This document shows, one piece after another, positions 22,512 to 33,273 of a DNA stretch of 64,000 nucleotides (its first letter is position 1; each line of letters starts with the position of its first letter). The notes below the pieces were generated by a model. That model worked only from the letters and a program-made list of their open reading frames with translations, did no database searches and was not told the DNA's origin. Source of the DNA: Aphelenchoides besseyi (Eukaryota; Nematoda; Chromadorea; Rhabditida; Aphelenchoididae). The stretch is taken from contig JAMPIQ010000003.1 in assembly GCA_024699855.1 (NCBI GenBank), positions 3,720,001-3,784,000 on the forward strand, given 5' to 3'. A program made the position numbers and the translations under genes.

Positions 22512-23710
22512 TTTTGGCAAATGTGCTTCTAAATCAAAAGTTAATCAACGAAAAACAATTCCCTCAAAACAAGTACAGAAGCTAGAGAAGCAAAATAGAA
22601 TCGTGAAACGAAAAGTATCAAAAATCACTCCAAAAAAGTTTGCTTAGAAAACTGCGCCCTAAAGTTCGCCGGCTTGATGAATGATGCAAACTGGCGAACA
22701 ATTTGATAGATGACTGTAAGTTACAAACGCTATGAAGTCAACGTGTTTTGCATGTAGACTGTCAATAAACAAGCCATTGATATAACAAAACAATAAATAA
22801 TCCACTTTGTTTACCTGATTGTAGTATGAAAGCCATGGTGACCTTGACGGTTGTATTTCCCGAATGATGACACCTGCATGATTAATATCATTTCAATCAT
22901 CTGAGCACACGCACTTCTTTACAACGCGCAACTTCTTCGATTTCGCCGTTCAATGGTCGCGAGTTCATACCCGAGGGTTATAAATAGAAACGAAAATTAC
23001 ACCGCAAAACCGAAACATACGAATCGTTTGATGGCTTTCAAGACACACGGTTTGCTCTTTTTTGTTGCGCTAACTTGAGGGTTTGAGTAAATGTTGATTC
23101 TGTTGCTAATACACACATTTGAAACAAAAGATAAAAGAAGTAAACCGCTCATTTTCATCGATTCGATGATAAGAGAAATCGCAAGACGTTGAAGAAAATG
23201 AACGAACAAAAGAGTCAAAGTGACCGCTTGGTAAGAAACAGGACGAGCCTTAACGTTTCAATTCCAGTTGGCTGATCGATTTGGTTCAAAGTGTTGAATC
23301 GACGCACAAACAGTTGAAGCTGAATTCCGTTTGCACCGGAAATCGATGTTAGTAGTTGACTTTTTTGCGCTTTTCATTTCTGTCCTTTCTTATTTTTTGT
23401 TCAGGATCGAGACTAAAGGCCACAACCAATGGAACACGGTCCGCTATTGCGGAAACACGCATCACTTGTTCTGCTGAAGTCTTTAAAGTTCGAAAAACGA
23501 CGAAAATAAAGTACAGTAACTGAAATACGCAAAAAGAATATCTTCACAATGATTCACGACTATCGAATCAAAAGTCACAGCTGTTTTTCCAGTCGATTGT
23601 TCTGCACGTTCGATTGTCCGATCGCTTCCTTAGGAAATTTGCTGTAACTATAGAAGAGATTGAACGTTTATTTCTACAGTTAAACACAACCATCACTTCG
23701 CGCTGGATTT
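22512..23710. other. Intergenic, NAPRT to CLN3
   Basis: Contains the possible 5' exon of NAPRT (22815-22836) and a small signal-peptide ORF (22997-23158, listed separately). A TATAAATA at 22979-22986 on the plus strand has no recognised gene downstream. Confidence 0.35.
22997..23158 (-). CDS. Candidate small secreted peptide precursor
   Basis: A 53-codon intronless frame on the minus strand. It starts MKMSGLLLLSFVSNVCIS (signal-peptide-like) and ends in KKSKPCVLKAIKRFVCFGFA, with two cysteines and KK/KR dibasic sites that could be processed. No splice, RBS-like or poly(A) evidence distinguishes it from chance, and no homologue is recognised. Confidence 0.22.
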   Translation of the reverse strand: MKMSGLLLLSFVSNVCISNRINIYSNPQVSATKKSKPCVLKAIKRFVCFGFAV

Positions 23711-25579
23711 TCAATGACCGAATTTGTTGTGCGAACAAATCGCGTTGTGTACTGGAATAGAAACAAAAGCAGCAGCTAAGATTCCAAAGACATCGGCCAT
23801 TGAGACGAAGGCCAAAGAAAATTCTCTTGCGTTTGAAGGGACCTGTAGGTCAGTTGATAATTGAATAAAATTCGTTTCAACTCACTTCTTTATGTATACG
23901 ATAAAACGTATTGCAGTAGTTCGAGCCTCCGACGATTCCGATAAAGAACAGGAGAATCAGTGCTATGTAAATGTGAGGGAGATAGTGGACCAGTGATTCG
24001 GTTAAGAAAACTACCCCATTGAGACCCTTAAAGCATGGAATTAAACTGATCACTAAACAGCAACGGTTGTACTTGAATTAATGGTACGATTAGCAAACAA
24101 ACGAACGGAAATTGAATCAAGTTCACCGATGATCGACCAATCAAACCTTAACCTCTAACATGACAGTTCTTGATCTGTTCACTACCTCCGAGTCTGTAAA
24201 CAACAGCGAACCAACGATATTGACTACTTGGCGATAAGTTGAATCCGTGAGCACAATCGAATACGAAAAATGCAGTCTGTAATCGATCATTCGTTAGTTC
24301 AGTTGTTTCTTCAGCGAAATTAGTTTGATTAGTTCCAAGTTTCGTCTGTCAAGAGTTTGATAGAAATTGCAGCCGACAATAAGTTAAAAAAACCAGACGC
24401 AATTCAAGTGCAATTCAAATGTACAAACTGATTGGCTTCTTAAAGCACTCATTCTGATATAAACACACTTACCAAGCTTTCTACTGCAAAGTACTCGAAG
24501 AAGAACGTTATGGCAAGTGGAAGAGCGTATTTTAAAAGCGACTGAAAACTTCAATTAGTAAAGGGCGTAAATCGAAACCTACAAATACGAGACGCAGTTT
24601 TGATCTAAAGCTCAAAACTTCATGTTGCATGTAATTCAAAGTCGCAGGTTTCAGATCGTCACCACAACTTGGCGTGATGGTGCTCAAAGTTTGCCGTTTA
24701 CGTGGTACAAGCCAAGTTTTGGGATCTGATAATGTGATTCGATGTACAGTTGGAGCGTGTGACAATAGAATAAAATAGCTGGCGAACAAAAAACAAGGTC
24801 CAATGGTCATCAGCAAAATGGCCGTTTTTGGTGACAAGCCGACCAAATTTGATTCAGTCAAAAACGCGTATAAGAAGGATCCAATCAGTCCCGCTGAACC
24901 GGTGCCACTACAAAGAGCCGACACCATGTGTCTAAAGATTGACTTGTTGTTGATGTAAACTTGGGTTTTATACTTTGGATAATGAGAAGAAAGACTGAGA
25001 TACGAAACATCACCAACGCCATCGCTTATCGAGGCAAAAACAACACCCAACAAACTGATCTTCACGTTTGTAGAAAACCCTACTGTTAAGTAAGCACTTA
25101 GTTGGAAAACACAAATGAAAACATGACGTACTCTAGAAACTTAAAATCACTAAGTTCCACGTGAAATACACTCACCCAAATGGTATGCGGTCCATAAAGA
25201 ATGGCATAGTAAGCTTGAGAATAAAAGCCGGAAAAATATCTGCCTGAAACAAGAGTTCGTTTCGATGTGCTGATTACCGTACCAGTAAGACTTCGCCCAA
25301 TGGAGCGAATTTACAGTTCCGGTGGTCGACTTCAATCTAAACATCGTCTATAGATATGAACGGGTTTCGTTTGTACTTCACAACGCGTAGAACTTGGATT
25401 CACGGTTTCGTTGATGTTCAGTTCTCGATTCATTATGTCCGAAGCCGCGCTAAGCATCGTCAAAAATCCCAAGTTACTGGCCAAACCAAACGACCTATAA
25501 GCGATCTTATATGTGGTTTCAGATTTGCTATTTACCAAAATGCAATGATGTTACGACGATACTCCCAATCAACGGTCAT
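23711..25579 (-). CDS. cln-3: CLN3/battenin lysosomal membrane protein
   Basis: Multi-pass lysosomal/endosomal protein of the battenin family. From ATG 25579 (MTVDWEYRRN), preceded by TTTCAG, to TGA at 23711-23713. Family hallmarks in order: RNIIAFWSFGLASNLGFLTMLSAASDI (read across the first intron), YDIFPAFILKL, LLGVVFASISDGVGDVSYLS, SSHYPKY, SGTGSAGLIGSFLYAF, FFFEYFAVESL, YRWFAVVYRLG, IVGGSNYCNTF and REFSLAFVSMADVFGI, ending IPVHNAICSHNKFGH. Order and spacing match CLN3 throughout. C. elegans has three paralogues; which one this represents cannot be decided. All introns are short, about 33-60 nt, except near 25100. Confidence 0.9.
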
Positions 25580-26140
25580 TTTGTTCGTATTGCTGAAATC
25601 TACTTCTTCTATCGAACAGAAGATTGTTCCTGATCGAGCAGCTAATGTTGTATATGAACTGATGAACACGCTAATAAACAGGAAGAAGAGAAAAGGTGTG
25701 TTTTGATGATGGTTCAAATTAGCGATTGCAAGTAGACGCTTATAAAGACGTGGAGGTAAGGACTTCAAAGTTCATTTCATTGTTCGTCTCGAGTGGTTTC
25801 ACTGACAATGAATGTATGGTTGTTAATTTGGCGGGTTCATAAAAACCACCCACAATGTTAACAACGAAAAGTTTCTTTTTGCTTTACAAACGTTGATTCG
25901 AATTGCGGTTGACAAGTACGAGGACCAATGATCTTCAGTAAATTTGACGTCTTTGATCAAACTAAAGTTGCATTTTGTAGCAGATGGCTGCACTTTACTC
26001 GACTTGATTTATTTAACAAGAAATAAGATCGAAAATTGATTGTACCGACAATATAAACCGTAATTTCTAAGAGCTGTAAATCTACCGGAATTGTAAACCA
26101 AAGTTAACGAAGAGAGATCTGTGAAGGGGAGACTGCCTGT
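25580..26140. other. Intergenic, CLN3 to P450
   Basis: 560 bp between the CLN3 start and the P450 stop, both on the minus strand. No gene recognised. Confidence 0.45.
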
Positions 26141-28962
26141 TTAACGACGAGTAACACAACAAGTGAAGGGTTTAATGGATGTGGCTATGCCACCACCATC
26201 TCTCTTCAATTCTACTGCTTTAGCTCCTTGTTCAAACTGAAACATTCGGACATGACAAGGACCGTTCATATCAACTTACTTTGAATTGATTAAGCAGATT
26301 GGCGGCAAACAAAAACAATTCGGTTTTTGCTAGAAATTTTGACTACTACTATAGATTTCTTGCTTATTTTACCTAAACTTTCTCCCGGACAAGCTCGTTT
26401 TCCTGAAAACGAAATAATCTAATGGGGAAGCTAAAATTTAGGTTACCCATTGAAAAAGCGACCATCAGTTCGGTATTACAAAGTTGGCCATTTTGGTCGA
26501 GAAATCGTTCAACAACAAACTTCTCCGGCTCAGGAAAATGCTAAAACATTAGTTCAGTTATTTTTTCTAGTCTTGAGTTTACCTTCTCGCTCCATAGCAT
26601 ACTACTAATTTGTGGACAAATGAATGTCCCCTTTCGCAACAGATGCCCTTTGATTCGAATGTCACGAGTTAACTGTCGCAGCACGTTCTGCACGACCACA
26701 TTGCTGCAGCGTTGTGATTCCTAAACCGAATCGAATTTGATTATGCGATTGAATGTACATTTTTTTTTATAGTTTAAAGCTTCCTAATCGAATTCCGTCC
26801 CAAAACACAAACTCCACTAACTTAAACCCAAATTTACAGTCGTATAGCTCGTTGTGCAAAAACGACTTACGAGAATAACTGCATTCAAATAGTTGAGATT
26901 TTTGCGATCTTCCATTTTGATTGTTCGTTTCTCACTAATACGCCAGTCCAGTTCGTCGTGGACTTTCTGTTGTACTTCCGGATGCACAATCATGAAAGCG
27001 AAAAGCCAAGCAAGACTTGAAGCAGAAGTCTCTTGCTAAAGAAGATGTTCAGATTTCGCAATCTGGACCACCTACCCCAGCAAACCAGGCATCAATAAGC
27101 GAGGAACGAAGTTGCTTCAAACTAAAACGATTCTTAATTGACTGTTTTGTTGATGTGAACGATTCCTACGTAAAATAGTTCGGTTTTACACTCTCTTCTT
27201 GTCGCTTCATTTCGAGAAGAAATGCATCGATAAAATCCGTTGGTTCGTGCTCTTCATCGAATTCCTTTACATGCTTCTGAATGTTTTCGTCCACAAATTT
27301 ATTCAATTCGTGAAACATGTCAACAAAACGGGCGAGTCGAGATTTGAAGATCGGTAGTCGAGCGATCGTCGAACTCATGATACTCGCCGAAACAAAGGGA
27401 TCTGAAGCAACAGCCACCAGATTGAAGGTCAAATTCTTTAGCAAGTCAAATTCGGCACGATTGTCCTGAAGTTTGTTAAGTTCTTTTTATTTACATCGTC
27501 ACAAACCTGATTGAAACGATAACCAAACAAGATTGAATGTATCACACTGCCAATTCCGAGCTCTGTATAGCGAACCAAATCGATCTCTTTCATTTCGCTA
27601 TCGATATCACGATTCAATCCATTGATTATGTCCGTGACTTCTGTTAACACCTGCAAAACAGATTTCATGGGTTGTAGCTCGTGTCACAAGTTTTACGGTA
27701 CGCGAATAGCCGTCAATTTCTTTCCCCAAATGTTAATCGTCTTATCAATGACTCGCAATTTTCATTCGTAGCCAACGGCCGTAGAGGTATTTTAGTTCTG
27801 TGCCCTTTATTTTGCTTCCAAAATGTAGCAATCGGTCTTTGAACTCGAATTCAATAAACCATATGCTTATGAAATTAGAGAAACGAATAGCTTATACCAA
27901 CGAAGAAAAAGATTATACTCAAGAAAGGTTGACAGTAATACGATTGATCACTTTAATAGCTTAGTGGACAAGCAACAAAAAGCTCACTAAGAAGTTGATC
28001 TTGTTTGTTCTACTTTTGTAGCCGACGAATACAAACTAGAGATGTGAACAGCAAAGTGACCGTCGGGCGGTGTTCCGTTTTTTATCACACAACATTTCGA
28101 TTGATCAGTTCGAGTTTGTTGTAGGAATGCGATTGACATCAGAAAACTTTGTGTGGGTTGCCAGTTGGATTCAATTTTTTATGCGTCATTTGTTTTTCCA
28201 GCAAACAACCCAAAACCCGCAATTTTGCTTTCCCACAGACTTCCGGTCTTCTAAGCAAATTGAACGGTGTCTTGATTGTTTGTCCATGAGCTAAATTGCA
28301 CGTCATTTTTTCAATTCAACGTGATCGTTTGTGACGTAAATCTTCGCGGTTTTGATCGTCTTTAGATATGAACTCTCGAGAAGGTTTTTTATTTTCTGCT
28401 CCAACATTCTTTTTCAACTAATCCATTGAATAACTTGCGGGCGTATTTGTGTAAACTACTAAAGCAACTTACCTTTTCTTGCATTACATTCGTTCCCATT
28501 CCAAAGTTTTTCAACGTCATCAACATGAATTTGCGTTGTTCCCGATGCAAATCGCCGGACGTTAGAACGATTCCTAATGTGCCTTCTCGACAAAGTTGAT
28601 TGAAATGTTGATTGTCGCCGCGCGTCGAACACGCATCGCTGTTCTTAATCAACGCCTCAACAGCTATCTCATACTGCGCTATCATGGCAATTGGCAACGT
28701 TCCGAACCAACTGAAAAGATTTCAGTTAATATACAATTAGATTAATGTTTAACTGTGAGCATCTTCCCACCTACTAGGTGTAAATTCCATCGTATTTTTT
28801 TGCCCAATTCGCAAATTGTTTGTTCCAACTATCAGACCAGGACAATTGCAGCAAATTGCCGAAAAGAGGAAACGGCATCGGTCCAGCTAACAAACCACGA
28901 CGTTTATACCAACAGTTGTAAACGACAGTCAAAACAAGAATAAGAAGTAACTGCAGGATCAT
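26141..28962 (-). CDS. Cytochrome P450 (CYP2-clan, nematode CYP33/35-like)
   Basis: ER-anchored heme monooxygenase. ATG 28962 opens an N-terminal anchor (MILQLLLILVLTVVYNCWY) then the Pro-rich hinge GPMPFPLFGN. Further landmarks: HREQRKFMLMTLKNFGMG (C-helix), VLTEVTDIINGLN, I-helix WFAGQETSASSLAW, K-helix ExxR (ESQR), and ERFL of the PERF region. The heme loop FSMGKRACPGE follows, with the cysteine ligand, ending KPFTCCVTRR. Introns are small except one of about 820 nt between NVMQEK and VLTEV (about 27657-28479). A TATAAAAT on the minus strand lies about 100 nt upstream of the ATG. The substrate is unknown; this clan usually handles xenobiotics or fatty acids. Confidence 0.9.
27657..28479 (-). 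other. Unusually long P450 intron
   Basis: About 820 nt between coding exons, against 40-130 nt for almost all introns in the window. An in-frame extension past the donor reads to a stop at 28389 and could give a truncated isoform, but no other P450 sequence is seen inside. Confidence 0.5.
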
Positions 28963-29058
28963 TGTTGTTCTGCAATTTACTCGATTCCGCAAAGCTTCCA
29001 AAGAACTTTAAACACGCAAAAACGCTTTCAGATACGTCGAAATCGATATACCGTTTCT

Positions 29059-29066
29059 ATTTTATA
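29059..29066 (-). promoter_or_regulatory. TATA-like element of the P450 gene
   Basis: TATAAAAT read on the minus strand, 97-104 nt upstream of the P450 start codon, in the right position for a core promoter with a short leader. Confidence 0.45.
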
Positions 29067-31096
29067 GCAGCAATAAATTGAAAAAATGAATAGACATGTT
29101 GTGTCTCGGCTGTTGATTGGTCAGATGTTAAAGTGGACTGAGCGCTTAAGCGCCACAGATTATACGTGACTTTTAAAATCACATAAATGAACAGATCCCC
29201 TTAGAGTACAAGGAAATTTGGACAGCCCCTTTTCACAAACATTTGAGACCAAACAGGCCAGAGGTCGCGGTACGACGACGAACCGTTCATCTGCACCGTG
29301 TGAGAGTGTTAATTTCGCTCGGCCCTGAAGCAAACCTGCGGTTGAGCATTTCAATCGTTATCATACGAAAATTTTGTGGGTTAAACTTTAGCAGAAGTAA
29401 ATGAATGGCTTGCATTGGGTGATAAGGAGACCAGTAAGTGTCAGACTTATATTTACAGTACTTTCTCGAAGTTAAAAACGTTTACTGTAATCAGTATAAG
29501 AAACCTCCATAAAAAGACTCATATACTAAGCTACAAAAAGACGAGTTTTGAACAATAGAAGATTATCTTTTATTGAGCCAGAAGCTATTTATATTAAAGC
29601 CCAGTACCTAAGACGGTAGAAAGGCGGTACAAAGTTGAAAGGCGGGGCGATTTTCTTGGCCACAAATTTGAACTGATGATGTTCGAGCGTATGTTGTCGA
29701 TAATTGGCAATTTAAAGTTGACGTACAAATGACCTTAGATTTATAATCGAATTCTGATTGCATATTTACATCGGGAAACCTAAACGATTTATTTTTGTTG
29801 TGACGTGCTTCTCATTCTCTTTACCGTCATCTCATGGGTGTTTCAATCGATGTTGAATTTTGTATCTGAACCGCTAAGATCAGAGGCTTCAGCTCCCGGA
29901 ACCACTTGCCGCGGAATTCAACGGTCGAGTTGATGTACGGAAATTGAATTAGCTTTTAAAAACTAGCTGATTGTTCAAATGAATTTGATTTGTTTGCTCT
30001 AAAAATAGATCCGAAATTCGTACAATGAAGGCAAACATTGTGAGCTGTTCGAGAGTATACGGTCTTTAATGTGTGTAGTTTTGTTATCTTCGATTATAAC
30101 GTCGACGTCAAGCGAAAGTAACCTAATTTGCAACAGTTAAATGTGTTGATTTTGTTTACGAATCGTTTCAAATTTCAGGATTTGCATCGACTGTTAAAAG
30201 TCGAATTTTTTGATGAGTTCAAGCAAATGGATTCCGGAGAACATTTGATGTTCATTTGTTTACGTCACACCCTATTCTTTTGTTTGATCAAATGCTGGTG
30301 CAGATCTGCACGATAAGCAGTTGATTTGAAATTTGAGATCGTGAGTTGAAAGTAACAACTGACCGTAACATTGTTGAATGATTTTACAGATGAGCGATAA
30401 AGTTGGATTTAGACTCTATATAGACATCAGAGGTTTGTTATTCGAGTTGGTTATTTCTCGCATTGTTTCCGGCTATTTATGCTCGTAGGCTGATAAGCGG
30501 CACGTGTACACTTGTTTTGAGTCAATGACGTAAAACTGAGTTTCAATGACAATCGAGTGGGCGTATATCAAAGGTTTAAGCACAACAAAAGTAGTGGCTA
30601 AACTCAATTTGTCTCGCTTTCTCGCCGTTTTCGTAACTTTCAACATGATGCCAATTAAAAAGTTGAACTTATCGTTTTCTACGGTGTGTTTTTAAATGAA
30701 AACAGTCGAAATTAGATTGTCAAAAACAGCGATTGAAGCAAAGGTCAAATGTTGATGCGATTTCAACTAAATGCTGCAAACGTTCCATTTAATGAGCAAA
30801 TTAAAAAGTAAGTTTATTTAACAAACCTGCAGTCTCATAAACAAACAATAATTAGTAGCAAACCTTTCGACAGTTGAGATCACACAAACCAAACTTGCAA
30901 CGATTGTGTTGAACTCGTTTTTTCGAGAACGTAAACCTCAGAGTTCACGTTTTGATTTCGACAAAAGTGTTAATAGACGTATAAAAATTCAGTTAGTTTG
31001 ACATTCAATGAACTCATGACTTACATTCGGGTATCCGTTTACAAGAATTCCACGTCTTTTAATGGAAAGAATTTGCATAATTGAAGTTAGTCCTGA

Positions 31097-31102
31097 TATA
31101 AA
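31097..31102 (+). promoter_or_regulatory. TATA element of the REEP gene
   Basis: TATAAA 77-82 nt upstream of the REEP start codon. Confidence 0.5.
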
Positions 31103-31178
31103 ACGCTCGTTTTTGCTTGAAGGTCGCTCAGTTTCTGCGTCTTGAGTTTGCGTTTTTCTTGTTCGTCTGTTTCACGAT

Positions 31179-31865
<687 letters not shown>

Positions 31866-31979
31866 GTACTCCCGATTCATCCACCGTCTTTTTTCTTCGC
31901 TTCTTCGTGAATAAACGAAAAAAACAATTTTTATTCGTTTAATTATGATTCGATAGGTAAACGTTGAATAATGGCAAAA

Positions 31980-32844
31980 TTAATGATCTTCGTCGTACTC
32001 TTGATTTCGATAGTCGAAATTACCGCCTTCGTGTCCACGACTTTTGCCCTTGGATTCACGATCACTCTGTTTTCCTCGTCCAGATTTTGTTTTACGATGA
32101 TCCGAATCTCTGCTCTCGTAATCGAATCCATGACCACCAGATTGGTAATCGAAACCGCCGTGATGGTTCGTGTAGTCCATTGGGTTTTGTTGTTCTTCGT
32201 TCGATCCTTCCACCGACTCGCCACTTTCACTTTCCGGTCGTTTCTCTTCACATTTCTCAATTCGAATCCCAAGTTCTTTTAACGCTTTCTTGCTCGCCTT
32301 ACGAATAAGCTCGTTCTTCTTTTTGCACGTTTGTACCCATGTCAAATCTTGGTCTTCAATAAGATTCTGAAAACATTGAGCGGTTAGCTCACAGACCAAA
32401 CTCACAACCAACCTGAATATCTTCGTCCAACTTCTTGGCTTCTTCCGAAAAGTCCTTGACCTTCATTTCGTGTTTCAACTTCAACCGCAACAATCGTCTT
32501 TTCAACGCTCGTTTGAAACTCGAATATTGTTCCTGTAATCTCGTGAACTATTCCGTTAGCCGTCTAGTTACCTGAATCTCTTCGTCTTGTTTGTTGATCC
32601 ACTGGACAACTGCTTTGTCGATCTCCCGTTTAGTCGTATCTTCTTGATCCAAAATTGATCTCAACTTCTCTGCTTTTTTCTTTGGCAGAACGTCGAGAAA
32701 TGGTCCACAGAGTGAGTGTTTTCTATAAATTTCATGCTGACCATTAGATGAGGGTTCGGATGGCGTTTTGGATTCGGGCTCAGCGATCACCAAAGTTTTC
32801 AACGAAAAAACAATAAACACAAGTAAACACCACACTGTCAACAT
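31980..32844 (-). CDS. SXP/RAL-2 family secreted protein with FDY-repeat tail
   Basis: Nematode-specific secreted helical protein (DUF148, Ani s 5-like). Exons 32572-32844, 32413-32532 and 31980-32366 give 259 residues. Signal peptide MLTVWCLLVFIVFSLKTLVIA. The domain begins GPFLDVLPKKKAEKLRSIL and continues TKREIDKAVVQWINKQ, YSSFKRALKRRL and FSEEAKKLDEDI, the classical heptad-like pattern of this family. The extra C-terminal tail of about 80 residues is Gly/Asp/His/Arg-rich with loosely repeated GGFDYQ, HGFDYE and GNFDYR units, which is not part of the usual fold. The start at 32844 follows an ATAG acceptor-like site by one base. Family members bind cations or unknown ligands; the role is unclear. 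Confidence 0.82.
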
Positions 32845-33033
32845 ACTATTAAACAACTGAAATGTCCGTCGCTTCAAAAGAATCGAAATGACTCTAAATG
32901 TGAATGCGACATTTTCAGACAGCCAACTGGTCAAACACTCAAACTGACCACTGCGATACGAAGTTCGTTATCGAAAAAAACAGCGAAACGTAAAAAGAAG
33001 TTTATTTAAGTTGTACATTGGAAATCCGAGTGA

Positions 33034-33273
33034 TTAGTCGTCGTCCTGATTGGGGAAAAAGATTTCCAACTCCTCCAACAATTTGACTCCGTAATGTCCG
33101 ACCATCGATCCAGCAGTCAAACCGAACAGCGCACCAAAGAGAATCTGAGGAAACAAGATAAATCAAAACAATCAGCGACCACTTACTTTTGTTTTTGGAT
33201 ACGAAAATCGCCGTTCTACGGGCGGCAAGATCATCGCGACTTTGAATTGTCGGAGGAGGTTCGACAATCGCAT
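33034..33273 (-). CDS. emre-1: Essential MCU regulator EMRE
   Basis: Single-pass inner-mitochondrial-membrane subunit of the calcium uniporter. Exons 33187-33273 and 33034-33144 give 65 residues with exact phase. A basic, Arg-rich N-terminus (MRLSNLLRQFKVAM) fits a mitochondrial presequence. ILPPVERRFSYPKTK matches the conserved Pro-rich segment before the membrane helix. The helix FGALFGLTAGSMVG contains Gly-xxx-Gly packing motifs. The end, LLEELEIFFPNQDDD, matches the LLEE-x-x-IF-x-P-x-DDD acidic tail that binds MICU1 in animals. An ATCTTAG acceptor 17 nt upstream fits trans-splicing. The acidic tail is shorter than in vertebrates. Confidence 0.85.

Larger units (their letters stand above)
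28963..31178. other. 2.2-kb intergenic region
   Basis: No supported gene. It holds the P450 promoter at its left end and the REEP TATA element at its right end. A 12-bp perfect palindrome centred on CTTAAG lies at 29142-29153. Confidence 0.5.

Noticed and set aside
22979..22986. TATAAATA on the plus strand
   Set aside because: No plus-strand gene follows within 2 kb, so probably chance in AT-rich DNA.
28070..28294. Open frame inside the long P450 intron
   Set aside because: No P450 or other motif, so not called as a nested gene.
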